From: Planifilum fimeticola
GTDB lineage: Bacteria; Bacillota; Bacilli; Thermoactinomycetales; DSM-44946
Direction: 5' to 3'
Assembly (NCBI RefSeq): GCF_003001905.1
Contig: NZ_PVNE01000029.1
Span: forward strand, 1 to 48,455
Length of the DNA stretch: 48,455 bases
Shown here: positions 8,595-17,219 of the stretch, piece by piece
Layout: each line of letters starts with the position of its first letter
Numbering within the stretch: the stretch's first letter is position 1
Program-made: the position numbers and the translations under genes
The notes under the pieces: generated by a model
What the model was told of the DNA's origin: nothing
The model's input: only the letters and a program-made list of their open reading frames with translations
Databases searched by the model: none

Positions 8595-9455
8595 ATGTGG
8601 TTCCTCTGGGCGATTCTCAGCGCCGTCATCTTCGGCATGTCCGGCTTTCTGATGAAGGTGAGTTCGGCCCGGCACGGCTCGACGCTCCACACTCTCCTGG
8701 GGCTCTACTTGACGGGCACCTTGGGTTTTTTCTGGTGGGCCATGCAGACGGAAACCCTGCGCGCCGATCTCCCGCTGCTCCTCGCCGGATTCGTCATCGG
8801 CCTGGGCTCCGCCGCGGGAAACCTGCTGTTCATGAAGGCCCTCGACCAGGGTCCGGCCAGCCTCACCTCTCCCCTCGTCAACACCAACATTCTCGTGATC
8901 ATTCTCTTTTCCATGCTCGTCTACGGGGAACGCCTGTCCGGGACGGAGACCGCCGGAGTGATTCTCCTCATCCTCGCGGTCTCGCTGATTCCCTTCGATC
9001 CCGATGAGGAGCTGAAGATCAAGAACATCCGGTGGTATTTCCTCGTCTTCGCGGCCACCCTCCTGTTCACCCTTCGCAACGGCGGCCTCAAGGTGACCGA
9101 GGAAATGGCGCTGTCGGGAACCCTCGTCCTGTTCTACGGATATCTGCTGGGCCTGATCTGGTTTCTGGCGGAGGATCTGCTTCGCAGGATCCGCGGGACC
9201 CTTGCGGAAGACCGCCGGTCCGCGATCACCGGACTGGGGTGGGGCGCCCTGGCCGGGATTTTCTCCTTTGTGGGGATGCAGCTGTACGCCGTTGCCCTGA
9301 TCGACGGCCCCGCCAGCATCGTCGCTCCCCTCTTCGCCACCAACAGCCTGGTGGTGGCCGTTTTCTCCATCCTCTTCTACCGGGAACGCCTCTCCCGGCT
9401 TCAGACCCTCTCCCTGATTCTGCTCTTCGCCGGACTGGTGCTGGTGCGGATCTGA
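8595..9455 (+). CDS. EamA/DMT family transporter
   Basis: 286-residue membrane protein with ten predicted helices arranged as two EamA repeats (about 1-135 and 150-285). Each repeat ends with the family pattern: SLTSPLVNTNILVIILFSMLVYGERLS in the first and SIVAPLFATNSLVVAVFSILFYRERLS in the second. Such proteins export or import metabolites, often amino acids or nucleotides, but specificity cannot be told. ATG at 8595 has GAAAGGAT upstream. It is a single gene; the region after it is non-coding for about 500 bp. Confidence 0.88.
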   Translation: MWFLWAILSAVIFGMSGFLMKVSSARHGSTLHTLLGLYLTGTLGFFWWAMQTETLRADLPLLLAGFVIGLGSAAGNLLFMKALDQGPASLTSPLVNTNILVIILFSMLVYGERLSGTETAGVILLILAVSLIPFDPDEELKIKNIRWYFLVFAATLLFTLRNGGLKVTEEMALSGTLVLFYGYLLGLIWFLAEDLLRRIRGTLAEDRRSAITGLGWGALAGIFSFVGMQLYAVALIDGPASIVAPLFATNSLVVAVFSILFYRERLSRLQTLSLILLFAGLVLVRI

Positions 9456-9803
9456 GCTCTTCCTCCCCGTCTTACATCGCAACCTGAGAAGCTCCTGCCT
9501 TCCAACTGGCGGATCCGAAGGCGGGAAGCGTGCAATGCGGCCCGGTATCCCGGGCCCGGATGCAGGTCGAACAGGGCGACCCGGCCGACCAGGCGAGGGC
9601 GGTGACTGCAGGACAACAGCCGGACATCTTCGCCGGGTATCGGTGCAAACAGGACATGGGTGCCGGTGGGATCCTTCGGGTTTCCGACTCCACACCGCTT
9701 CCATGTCCCGAAGCCGAATGAAGAGACCGTCCAGGCACATCCCCGTATTTCGCCGGACCGGTTTGAGGTGAGCCGTCGGGATTAACCTCATATCGGGTTG
9801 ATT

Positions 9804-9822
9804 GATAATGATTCTCAATATC
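9804..9822. promoter_or_regulatory. Fur-box-like site
   Basis: GATAATGATTCTCAATATC agrees with the 19-bp Fur consensus (GATAATGATAATCATTATC) at 16 positions. No intact gene starts within several hundred bases on either side, so it is either an orphan or belongs to a decayed gene on the minus strand. Confidence 0.6.
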
Positions 9823-9874
9823 ATGGTAAGTATATCAAAACGCGGCGAGGGTTAAAAGCGTTTTCCACATCATA

Positions 9875-9909
9875 TAAAAAAGCGCTCATTTCCGTGGAAA
9901 TGAGCGCTT
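9875..9909 (-). terminator. Intrinsic terminator of the ydjM-like gene
   Basis: AAGCGCTCATTTCC and GGAAATGAGCGCTT form a perfect 14-bp stem over a GT loop (9880-9909); on the minus strand it is followed by TTTTTTATATG. Confidence 0.85.
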
Positions 9910-9972
9910 TACCGCACATAACGCCGAATCCCCTTCAATGGACCGGTCCCCCCCTTCCGCCGGTCGGCGGCG

Positions 9973-10533
9973 TCACATCCGGTACCACTCGATCAGGGCG
10001 TAGAAGAGGGCGATGTAACCGATCAGGTAATCGGGAACTCCTCCGGTCTTCAGTTTGGCGAATCGAAAAGACTTGGTGATGGGCCACAGCCAGGGAACTC
10101 CGGAGACGGTCAGCGAATCAGCGAGCAGATGGCTCAAATACCCCAGCATGACGGGTACCATGAAATCCGGATGGATGGACTTCGCGATGTAGGTGACGAT
10201 CGCGAGGGCGAGCAGGGAATGGGTAAACCTTCGGTGGCCCGAAAAGGGAATGGCCAGGAAAAAGACCCCCGCCATAAAAAACGGCCCGGAAAAGAAGAAG
10301 GCAAGAAGCATGCACACCGCTCCGAGCCCGCCGACCAGGGTGCGGCGCATGTTCGGCGATACCTTCCCCATGGTGTACCCGTAAATCATGCTGTTTTCCT
10401 CATCGAGGTCCGGCATCAACGAGGCAAAGATGGCGGACAGCACCACGAACCCCTCGTAGATTTCCGCATCCTGCACGGAAAGGGCCGCCACGCCCGAAGC
10501 AAATCCCAGCGCCGCATGGGTCCCGCCGTTCAC
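9973..10533 (-). CDS. YdjM/DUF457 family membrane-bound metal-dependent hydrolase
   Basis: 186-residue integral membrane protein of the LexA-binding inner-membrane-hydrolase (YdjM, DUF457) family. The conserved polar motifs are present: THAALGFASG near the N-terminus, SLMPDLDEENS, GHRRFTHSLLALA and GYLSHLLADSLT; their His and Asp residues presumably bind a divalent metal. Five to six hydrophobic segments. Start: GTG at 10533 behind AAGGAGG; the open frame continues to 10818 but without a ribosome site. The biochemical activity of the family is not settled. Single gene with its own terminator. Confidence 0.85.
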   Translation of the reverse strand: MNGGTHAALGFASGVAALSVQDAEIYEGFVVLSAIFASLMPDLDEENSMIYGYTMGKVSPNMRRTLVGGLGAVCMLLAFFFSGPFFMAGVFFLAIPFSGHRRFTHSLLALAIVTYIAKSIHPDFMVPVMLGYLSHLLADSLTVSGVPWLWPITKSFRFAKLKTGGVPDYLIGYIALFYALIEWYRM

Positions 10534-10686
10534 CTTGCAACCTCCTTGCTCTCTTTTTCCTATTAAATACCCTTTCATCGGAAGACAGCATCGGGTTTTT
10601 TTCGTCCGCGGCAATATCTGAGCAGAGCAATTTTCCGTCAAAACACCAAGGTGCGGACACCTCACTCGATGACCGGTTGGCCGCCT

Positions 10687-10716
10687 TTGCGGAAGACAAA
10701 TGGAGTGTGCTAGAAT
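10687..10716 (+). promoter_or_regulatory. Promoter of the thioredoxin-fold gene
   Basis: TTGCGG (10687-10692), 18-nt spacer, then TAGAAT (10711-10716) with TGC directly before it, giving an extended -10. About 30 nt upstream of the ATG. Confidence 0.5.
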
Positions 10717-10746
10717 CGTGAGATCAAGGGAAAGGAGGCCGATGCC

Positions 10747-11187
10747 ATGGCCCGACGAGCGCCGGAATTCTGCCTGCCCACCTGGGACGACCGGAAAAGG
10801 GTCTGCTTGCGCGACCACCGGGGAAAAGTGGTTCTCCTCTCATTCTGGGTCACCTGGTGTGCGGCCTGCCAGGCGGATCTGCCCAACAAGGAAGTGCTGC
10901 ACCGTTCGATCAACCACCCCGACTTCGCCTTTTTCACCATCAACGTGACGGGCCGGGAGCCGGACCCCGCCAGGGTTTCGGCTTTCCTGGAAAAGGCGGG
11001 ATACACCTTTCCCGTATTGAAGGACGACGGTCGGAAAACCTACGACGCCTACGGGATCCCCTCCGTCCCCGCCTCCGTTCTGATCGACCGGGAGGGAAAC
11101 CTGGCCGGGATCTACGACGAAACCGTGCCGCTCGTGACGATCCTCCAGGAGATCGACCGGCTGTTGAATTCGCAGACCCAAAAGTAA
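10747..11187 (+). CDS. TlpA/ResA-like thioredoxin-fold protein
   Basis: 146-residue protein with a redoxin/AhpC-TSA fold: WVTWCAACQADLP holds the active-site pair Cys38-Ala-Ala-Cys41, and the cis-proline loop is at GIPSVPASVLID near residue 105. ResA and TlpA carry a signal anchor and a CxxC followed by Pro; here there is no N-terminal hydrophobic segment, so the protein appears cytosolic. ATG at 10747 follows AAAGGAGG by 7 nt. Probably a thiol-disulfide oxidoreductase or peroxide-reducing protein; the partner is unknown. It is convergent with the metallo-hydrolase gene and shares a terminator with it. Confidence 0.82.
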   Translation: MARRAPEFCLPTWDDRKRVCLRDHRGKVVLLSFWVTWCAACQADLPNKEVLHRSINHPDFAFFTINVTGREPDPARVSAFLEKAGYTFPVLKDDGRKTYDAYGIPSVPASVLIDREGNLAGIYDETVPLVTILQEIDRLLNSQTQK

Positions 11188-11210
11188 AAAGGGGATCTGG
11201 TCATCCCCTT
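11186..11210. terminator. Shared bidirectional terminator
   Basis: AAGGGGAT (11189-11196) pairs with ATCCCCTT (11203-11210). Leftward it is followed by TTTTTACTTTT; rightward by TTCCTTCC. The stop codon of the leftward gene (11201-11203) lies inside the hairpin. Confidence 0.7.
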
Positions 11211-12010
11211 CCTTCCATGATCGACCGGATCAGATGCACCGAGGAAAACTCTCCCAGCGTCAGCCACTCCATCCTCTTCCCGCCGGCGAGGAGGCGGCGG
11301 CTGATCTCCCGGGGGGTGAAGCCCCGGTCCGCGAGGTGGTATGTCTCTTCCCGCAACCACTCCAGAAAGCGGAGTTTCTTTTCAAGTGCGGACCGGCCGT
11401 CGGGAACCACCCCGGAGTGACCGCAGAAGAGAATGTGCACGGGATACTCCAAAACCCGCCGGAGGGAATCGATCAGCTGCGGCACCGATTCCCCGCGCAT
11501 ACCGTAAATCAAGCGGTTGCTGAGGAAGAGATCGCCGGCAAACAGCCACCCCTTCTCCTCTTCAATAAGCGCGACATGGTCGGCGGCATGACCGGGCGTG
11601 GGGACGACCCGAAACCGGTGACCCGCCGTTTCCAACAAGCCGGGGAGCTTCCGGCCGGACACCGCATCCATCTGCCCCCAGACCGCTCTCCGATACAGGG
11701 GAAGCCGGGGCGGATCGGAGAGAATTCCGGCCGTCTCCTCGCCCATCAGGACGGGAGCACCGTGACGTCGGGAAATCTCCCGCGCATTGCCCGAATGATC
11801 TTCGTGAAAATGGGTCAGGACGATCCGGTCGAGGGCTTTGTCTTCCAGCCATTCGCAAACCGCCCGCCGGGCGTGGGGCGGCCCCGTATCGATCAGAAGA
11901 CCGTCCACATAATACAGGCAAAACCGGGCGGGATACCCGTATCGTTTGTATTGTCCCTTGAACGCGTGAACATCGTCGATCACGCGGGTTTCAACCTGAA
12001 CTCTCGGCAT
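11201..12010 (-). CDS. Metallo-beta-lactamase-fold hydrolase
   Basis: 269 residues from ATG 12010. The zinc motif THFHEDHSGN (HxHxDH) is near residue 62, a further ligand His lies in TPGHAADH, and an Asp in LFAGDLFLS; the C-terminal third contains a helical extension with a GFTPREISRRL segment like the winged-helix tail of glyoxalase-II-like MBL proteins. This points to a cytosolic hydrolase of thioesters or related bonds; the substrate is unknown. The start is uncertain: MPRVQVETR fits the domain but its ribosome site is weak, and the frame is open to 12151. Confidence 0.82.
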   Translation of the reverse strand: MPRVQVETRVIDDVHAFKGQYKRYGYPARFCLYYVDGLLIDTGPPHARRAVCEWLEDKALDRIVLTHFHEDHSGNAREISRRHGAPVLMGEETAGILSDPPRLPLYRRAVWGQMDAVSGRKLPGLLETAGHRFRVVPTPGHAADHVALIEEEKGWLFAGDLFLSNRLIYGMRGESVPQLIDSLRRVLEYPVHILFCGHSGVVPDGRSALEKKLRFLEWLREETYHLADRGFTPREISRRLLAGGKRMEWLTLGEFSSVHLIRSIMEGRG

Positions 12011-12355
12011 CTCGATCACCGCATTGATTGAATGTTCATTCACTATTTTATCGGGGTTCCGGTTGAAGCTCAACCCGTAACTTCCATGCAAGGTCCGCGC
12101 GTCCTGAAAACAAAGAAGAAACCCCGCTTTGTCAAGCGGGGTGAGATGCACAACTCAAAGCCTCGGAGCCTTAATGCGATATTTCGCCCGGACGATTGAA
12201 AAATCGTAACCCTGCAACCCGCCGGGCCGCCTTCGATCTTTCGCAGGGAAAGTTTGCCGCTTCAATTGATGCAAAAGCTGGCATCCCCTCCCCGCGGGTA
12301 TGGGATCCTTCCTCCGCACATGCGCCCTTCCGACGCTTGCCGGTCAAAAGCCCCC
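12011..12355. other. Intergenic region after the bkd cluster
   Basis: No gene seen. It holds the leftward terminator at 12115-12142 and the probable promoter area of the metallo-hydrolase. A short open frame from 12171 overlaps bkdB in another frame and has no ribosome site. Confidence 0.4.
12115..12142 (-). terminator. Terminator of the bkd cluster
   Basis: ACCCCGCTT (12121-12129) and AAGCGGGGT (12134-12142) form a 9-bp stem over TGTC; on the minus strand it is followed by TTCTTCTTTGTTTTC. Confidence 0.75.
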
Positions 12356-13627
12356 TCAAACCAGCTCCGTCAGCAACCTGCCCGGATCGGCCACATAGCG
12401 GGCCAGGGTTTGGGTGAATCGAATGGCGTCGGCGCCGTCCAGCACCCGGTGATCGAAGGAAAGGGACACGTTCATTACCCAACCGACAGACAGCTCTCCG
12501 TCCCGGACCACCGGCCGCTGCTCCACGGGATGCAGGGCGAGAATCGCCACCTCCGGGGGATTGATGATCGGGGTGGCCCATCGTCCACTCCCGAGAGCCC
12601 CCGCATTGCTGACGGTAAAGGTGCTTCCCTTGAGCCTCTCCGGCGGGATCGTTCCGTTCCGGGCGGCTTCGGTCAACCCCGCCAGCTCCCCGGCGATCTG
12701 TTCCACGCTCTTCTTTTCCACCTCGGCGATCACCGGAACGAGCAACCCCCGGGGGGTGTCCGCCGCAATGCCGAGGGCGACCGATTGATACGTTCGCACG
12801 GTCTGTCTGTCCTCGTCAAAATGGGCGTTGAAAGCCGGATGATTCCGCAGGGTGACGGCGATCATCTTCAGCAGGACCGGCAAAAAGGAGATCCTTGGGC
12901 CGGAGGATTCCTGTTCCCTGCGCCGTCTTTGGATCCATTCGACCAATCCGTCCGCCTTGAGTTCATCAAAGTGGGTGGCGTGCGGCTTGCGGGTCACCGA
13001 GAAGAGCAGCCGGTCAGCGATTACCCGCCGGGTTCGAGTAAGGGGTTCCTCCCGGTAGGGAAGATCGGCCGGCGCTTCGGTTGAAACGGCCGACACGGCG
13101 ACCTGTTGCGCCGGCTTGGAGACGGGCTCCCTCAAAGAAGCCGCCGCCGGTTCCTGAAGGGCTGCCGCCGCCCGGCGCACGTCCTCGTCCGTCACCCTCC
13201 CCTGGGAACCCGTCCCCTTGATTTGGGTAATGTCCACCCCCAGCTCCCGGGCGAGCCGACGGGTGGAAGGAGCCGCCGGAACCCGCCTGCGACGGGTGAA
13301 GGTCGAAGCGGACGAAGCGGCACCGGAAGCCTTTTGGTTCGCTTCCGTCCGTACGCCCTTCTCCGTCTCCTCCTTCCCTTTCTCCCCCGACTCATCGGCG
13401 ATCACCAACAGCACCTCGCCGACGGGCACCGTGTCCCCTTCCCGCCAGCGGATCTCCGTCACCCGTCCGGCGGCGGGAGCCGGAAGCTCCACAACCGCCT
13501 TGTCCGTCTGCATCTCCACGACCGGCTGATCCAATTCCACCCGATCTCCAACCCGAACGAGCCAGCGGACCACCTCCGCCTCGGCCATCCCTTCTCCCAC
13601 ATCGGGGAGTTTGAAATCAACGGCCAC
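12356..13627 (-). CDS. bkdB: Branched-chain 2-oxoacid dehydrogenase E2 (dihydrolipoyl acyltransferase)
   Basis: 423-residue E2 core of the dehydrogenase complex. One lipoyl domain (1-78) with the lipoylated Lys43 in EMQTDKAVVE; a linker rich in Glu, Lys, Ala and Ser; the E1/E3-binding domain near 110-150 (PSTRRLARELGVDITQIKGT); and the catalytic domain ending with SFDHRVLDG, whose His393 and Asp are catalytic. GTG at 13627 follows AAGGGAGGG. Neighbouring leucine dehydrogenase and E1 genes argue for branched-chain rather than pyruvate substrates. It lies 121 bp behind E1-beta and is the last gene before the terminator. E3 (lipoamide dehydrogenase) is not in the window and must be supplied from elsewhere. 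Confidence 0.93.
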   Translation of the reverse strand: MAVDFKLPDVGEGMAEAEVVRWLVRVGDRVELDQPVVEMQTDKAVVELPAPAAGRVTEIRWREGDTVPVGEVLLVIADESGEKGKEETEKGVRTEANQKASGAASSASTFTRRRRVPAAPSTRRLARELGVDITQIKGTGSQGRVTDEDVRRAAAALQEPAAASLREPVSKPAQQVAVSAVSTEAPADLPYREEPLTRTRRVIADRLLFSVTRKPHATHFDELKADGLVEWIQRRRREQESSGPRISFLPVLLKMIAVTLRNHPAFNAHFDEDRQTVRTYQSVALGIAADTPRGLLVPVIAEVEKKSVEQIAGELAGLTEAARNGTIPPERLKGSTFTVSNAGALGSGRWATPIINPPEVAILALHPVEQRPVVRDGELSVGWVMNVSLSFDHRVLDGADAIRFTQTLARYVADPGRLLTELV

Positions 13628-13748
13628 AGAATGCCCTCCCTTCCGAAAAAACGATGTTGGTCCATCTATATGCTCCCGATAATAGACGTCGAATCATCGA
13701 TCCTTTGGCTTGTCCACCGAACCGGAAGTTTCCGGGGGCACCGCCGCA

Positions 13749-14726
13749 TCAAAAGGTGATCACTTGCCGCACCGCCTCGGAAACCCGGCGCACGTCGGGA
13801 CGGAAGGCATCCTCCAGGGCAAAGTACGGAACCGGAACATCGTATCCCGTCACCCGGGCAACGGGCGCCTCCAACCAGAGGAATGCCCGCTCGTTGATCA
13901 ATGCCGTCAGTTCCGCGCCCAACCCGGCCGTCCTGGGAGCCTCGTGGACGATCACCGCGCGGCCGGTCTTCTTCACGGACTCAATGATCGCATCCTCGTC
14001 GATGGGATACAGGGAACGCAGGTCGATCACTTCGCAGCTGACCCCGTCCTTCTCCCAGGCATCCGCCGTCTTTTCGGCCACCGGCACCATCGCGCCCCAG
14101 GCCAATATCGTCACATCTTCCCCCTCCCGCACCTTTCGGGCCTTCCCGATGGGAACCTCGTACCATCCCTCGGGCACCTCCTGACGATGGGTGCGGTAGA
14201 TCTTCATCGGTTCCAGGAAGATGACCGGATCGGGATCCTGGATGGAAGCCAGCAACAGCCCCTTGGCATCGTAGGGCGTCGAAGGAGCCACCACCTTCAA
14301 ACCCGGGGTGTGCACAAACAGGGCCTCCGTCGAATCGGAATGGAGTTCCGGAGCGCGGATCCCCCCGCCGTAGGGAGCACGAATCACGAGGGGAAGGGGA
14401 AAGGTTCCTTGATTCCGTGTCCGAAACCGCGCGGCGTGACTGACGATCTGCTCGAAGGCGGGATAGACGAATCCCATGAACTGGATTTCCGCCACCGGGA
14501 GCATGCCTCCCACCGCCAGGCCGATCGCCGTCCCGATAATGCCCGATTCGGACAGGGGGGTGTCGATCACCCGATCGTCCCCGAACCGGTGCCACAAGCC
14601 CTCCGTCACCCGGAAGACTCCGCCGTTTTTGCCCACGTCCTCACCCAGGACGACCACGCGCGGGTCCTTTTCCAGAGCCACGGAAAGTGCGTCATTGATG
14701 GCTTGAACCATTGTCCGTTCCGGCAC
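13749..14726 (-). CDS. bkdAB: Branched-chain 2-oxoacid dehydrogenase E1 beta subunit
   Basis: 325-residue transketolase-like beta subunit. It has VLGEDVGKNGGVFRVTEGL near the N-terminus, the AEIQFMGFVYPAFEQI block, and the C-terminal transketolase domain. With E1-alpha it forms the alpha2beta2 thiamine-diphosphate decarboxylase. Start: GTG 14726 with GGGAGGG 8 nt upstream gives the standard 325-residue length and overlaps the end of E1-alpha by 35 nt; ATG 14711 is a shorter alternative. The overlap implies translational coupling with E1-alpha. Confidence 0.93.
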   Translation of the reverse strand: MPERTMVQAINDALSVALEKDPRVVVLGEDVGKNGGVFRVTEGLWHRFGDDRVIDTPLSESGIIGTAIGLAVGGMLPVAEIQFMGFVYPAFEQIVSHAARFRTRNQGTFPLPLVIRAPYGGGIRAPELHSDSTEALFVHTPGLKVVAPSTPYDAKGLLLASIQDPDPVIFLEPMKIYRTHRQEVPEGWYEVPIGKARKVREGEDVTILAWGAMVPVAEKTADAWEKDGVSCEVIDLRSLYPIDEDAIIESVKKTGRAVIVHEAPRTAGLGAELTALINERAFLWLEAPVARVTGYDVPVPYFALEDAFRPDVRRVSEAVRQVITF

Positions 14727-15798
14727 CGCTACCACCCTCCCATTCACTGCGCTGTCGCCTGAGCGATTCCACCGGTGTGGCAAACACATGGTCAAACATG
14801 TGGGTCGGCGGAGCCGCCTCTTCCGATTCCGCCTCCTTCACCGCCCGGTCGATCCGGCGGCGGCATTCTTCCTCCCATTCCCGCTCCTCATCTTCGGTCA
14901 GAAGACCCTCCGCCCGGAGCAGCGCGCGATACCGCTTGAGGGGATCGCGCCGTTCCACCCACTCGCGCGCCTCCTCTTCGCTTCGGTAACGGGTGGGATC
15001 ATCGGCGGTGGTGTGGGCTCCGTGGCGGTAGGTGACGGCTTCGATCAGCGTCGGCCCTTCGCCGCTTCTCGCCCGCTCGATCGCCCGAACCATCGCCTCG
15101 TAAACCGCCAGCACATCGTTTCCGTCGATGCGAATGCCCGGAAACGCGTAGGCCGCCGCCTTCTCCGCCACGGTGGGCGTCGCCGACTGGCGGGAGAAGG
15201 GCACGCTGATCGCATACCCGTTGTTCTGACAGAAAAAGATGACCGGCAGGCGGAAGACTCCCGCAAAGTTGCACGCTTCGTGGAAATCCCCCTCGGAGGT
15301 GGCCCCGTCGCCGAAATAGGCGACGGCAACGGAACGCTCCCCTTTCAGTTTGGACGCCCAGGCCGCCCCCGCGGCGTGGGGCAGCTGGGTGGCGATGGGA
15401 ACGGAGGGCGGCAGGAGACGAAGCCCATCCGGCGGCCTCCAGCCTTCGACCCGTCCCATCCAGTAGAGCAGGATCAGGTTCAGCGGCATTCCCACGACCA
15501 TCTGGACCCCGTGCTCCCGGTACGTGGGAAAGATCCAATCCTCCTTCGACAGTGCCATGGCGCTCCCCACCTGTGCCGCCTCCTGGCCCTCCAGGGGGGC
15601 GAAGGTGCCGATTCTCCCCTGGCGCTGCAGGATGACGGCGCGCCGGTCGAAGAGGCGCACCATCGTCATCCATCGGTAAAACAGGCGTTTTGTCTCGTCG
15701 TCGATCCTTCTCCACACGGCCTGCCCTTCATCCGTCAGCGTGCCGTCGGGAAGGATGCACGAAAAGCTGAGCCGTTTTTCTTCCACCTGTTGCAACAT
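14692..15798 (-). CDS. bkdAA: Branched-chain 2-oxoacid dehydrogenase E1 alpha subunit
   Basis: 368-residue E1-alpha. The thiamine-diphosphate motif is complete: GDGATSEGDFHEACNFAG through CQNN (GDG-x(26)-NN type), and the phosphorylation-loop region of the family follows as YRHGAHTTADDPTRY. The N-terminal IFPTYREHG segment is typical of the bkd/acetoin/pyruvate E1-alpha group. ATG at 15798, 28 bp after leucine dehydrogenase, so same transcript. Catalyses oxidative decarboxylation of the 2-oxoacids formed from Leu, Ile and Val and passes the acyl group to E2. Confidence 0.94.
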   Translation of the reverse strand: MLQQVEEKRLSFSCILPDGTLTDEGQAVWRRIDDETKRLFYRWMTMVRLFDRRAVILQRQGRIGTFAPLEGQEAAQVGSAMALSKEDWIFPTYREHGVQMVVGMPLNLILLYWMGRVEGWRPPDGLRLLPPSVPIATQLPHAAGAAWASKLKGERSVAVAYFGDGATSEGDFHEACNFAGVFRLPVIFFCQNNGYAISVPFSRQSATPTVAEKAAAYAFPGIRIDGNDVLAVYEAMVRAIERARSGEGPTLIEAVTYRHGAHTTADDPTRYRSEEEAREWVERRDPLKRYRALLRAEGLLTEDEEREWEEECRRRIDRAVKEAESEEAAPPTHMFDHVFATPVESLRRQRSEWEGGSGAGTDNGSSHQ

Positions 15799-15826
15799 CT
15801 CGATCCCCTCCCACTCACCGACCTGG

Positions 15827-16996
15827 TCAAAGCCCCAAAAAGATTCTCCGGAGATCGGCCACCTGCTCCATCCGTTTTGCCACCAATCGGTCCACCGCTC
15901 GGTAAGTGGGAATGTCCTGCTCCCGAGACAGGCGGTAAATCTTCAGAAGCATATCGTAGATGGACCGCGTCTTGGCCATGACGCGCTCCTCGTTGTATCC
16001 GGACAATTCGTCGGCCACCTGAATCAGACCGCCGGCGTTCACCAGATAGTCCGGGGCGTACAAAATCCCCAGCTCGTGCAGGCGATCGCCGTGCCGGTCG
16101 TCCTCCAGCTGATTGTTCGCAGACCCGACCACGGCCCGACACTTCAGTTCCTCGACCGTCTTGTCGTTGATGACGCCGCCTCCCGCACAGGGAGCAAAGA
16201 TGTCACAGCTGACGGCATGGACCGTCGCCACATCCACCGCCTCGACCGCGTCCGGAAACTCCTCCCGCAGCGCGTCGACGCGCCCCCCGTCCACATCGGC
16301 GACCAAGCAGCGGGCTCCTTCCTCCACCAGCAGGCGGACGAGCCGGGATCCCACCTTCCCCGCTCCCTGGACTGCCACCGTCCGGCCGGCCAGGCTTTCG
16401 GATCCCCACAGCACCACGGCCGTCGCCTTCATCCCCTGCAACACGCCAAGGGCGGTCAGAACGGATGTATCCCCGCTCCCCCCGTGACTCTCGGGGAGGC
16501 CGACGAAGCATTTGGACTCCCGGGCGGCATGGACAAAATCCTCCGGAGAGGTCCCCATGTCGGTTCCGGTGTAGAATCGGCCGTTCAACCCCCCGACAAA
16601 CCGGCCGAACGCCCGGAACAGCTCCGGACTCTTGTCCCGCTTCGGATCCCCGATGATCACCGCTTTTCCTCCGCCGAAGTCCACATCGGCGGCCCCGCAC
16701 TTGTACGTCATCCCCCGGGAAAGGCGAAGCACATCCTCCAGCGCCTCATCCGTGGACCCGTAGGGTGCCATCCGGCATCCCCCGAGGGCGGGCCCCATCG
16801 TGGTGTTGTGGATGGCGATGATCGCCTTCAACCCGGACCCGCGATGACGGCAAAAGATCACCTGCTCGTGCCCGTACTTATCCATCATTTCAAAGACGTC
16901 CTTACCGGCGGTTTCCTCGGAATCCCTTTGATCCACCGGTCGGATTACCGTTTCTTTCACCGGCCAATCGGCTTTAAATTGTTTCATACCCATCAT
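15827..16996 (-). CDS. bcd: Leucine dehydrogenase (Glu/Leu/Phe/Val dehydrogenase family)
   Basis: 389-residue NAD-dependent amino acid dehydrogenase that deaminates branched-chain amino acids to their 2-oxoacids. GLKAIIAIHNTTMGPALGG and MTYKCGAADVDFGGGKAVI carry the substrate-binding and catalytic lysines; the Rossmann motif is VQGAGKVGSRL near residue 200. These blocks are closer to leucine dehydrogenases than to glutamate dehydrogenases. The ATG at 16996 (or 16993) has GAGGAAACGG upstream. It precedes bkdAA by 28 bp and feeds it its substrates. A 223-bp gap to the upstream crotonase leaves room for its own promoter. Confidence 0.93.
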   Translation of the reverse strand: MMGMKQFKADWPVKETVIRPVDQRDSEETAGKDVFEMMDKYGHEQVIFCRHRGSGLKAIIAIHNTTMGPALGGCRMAPYGSTDEALEDVLRLSRGMTYKCGAADVDFGGGKAVIIGDPKRDKSPELFRAFGRFVGGLNGRFYTGTDMGTSPEDFVHAARESKCFVGLPESHGGSGDTSVLTALGVLQGMKATAVVLWGSESLAGRTVAVQGAGKVGSRLVRLLVEEGARCLVADVDGGRVDALREEFPDAVEAVDVATVHAVSCDIFAPCAGGGVINDKTVEELKCRAVVGSANNQLEDDRHGDRLHELGILYAPDYLVNAGGLIQVADELSGYNEERVMAKTRSIYDMLLKIYRLSREQDIPTYRAVDRLVAKRMEQVADLRRIFLGL

Positions 16997-17219
16997 TCCG
17001 TTTCCTCAGGATGATTGAAAATCCGGCTTCCGTCCATCACCTGAAGACAGTTCCGGAAGAGAACGCCCCTCCGGCAGTGATCCGAACGCGAACGATTGTC
17101 AACTTCAACTATATGCCCAACGAGGATAGAGGGTTCATTTCCCGCCTCCCCCGCCCGCCGGAAACCCGGCAGAGAGAGCCGTCCTTCCCCCGGGCGATCC
17201 TCGCGCGCCGCCCGGCCGG

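Larger units (their letters stand above)
9456..9972. other. Non-coding region with orphan Fur box and possible gene remnant
   Basis: No intact gene is visible. On the minus strand, downstream of the Fur-like site, one frame reads LDGLFIRLRDMEAV and, after a frame change near 9680, continues as GNPKDPTGTHVLFAPIPGED; this has protein-like composition and could be a frameshifted remnant of an iron-regulated gene, but I recognise no family. A leftward terminator for the neighbouring gene lies at 9875-9909. Confidence 0.35.

Noticed and set aside
8523-9824. 433-codon leftward frame over the EamA gene
   Set aside because: Mostly antisense of eamA with Pro/Gly/Arg-rich low-complexity translation. 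Only the part beyond 9470 is considered, as a possible remnant.
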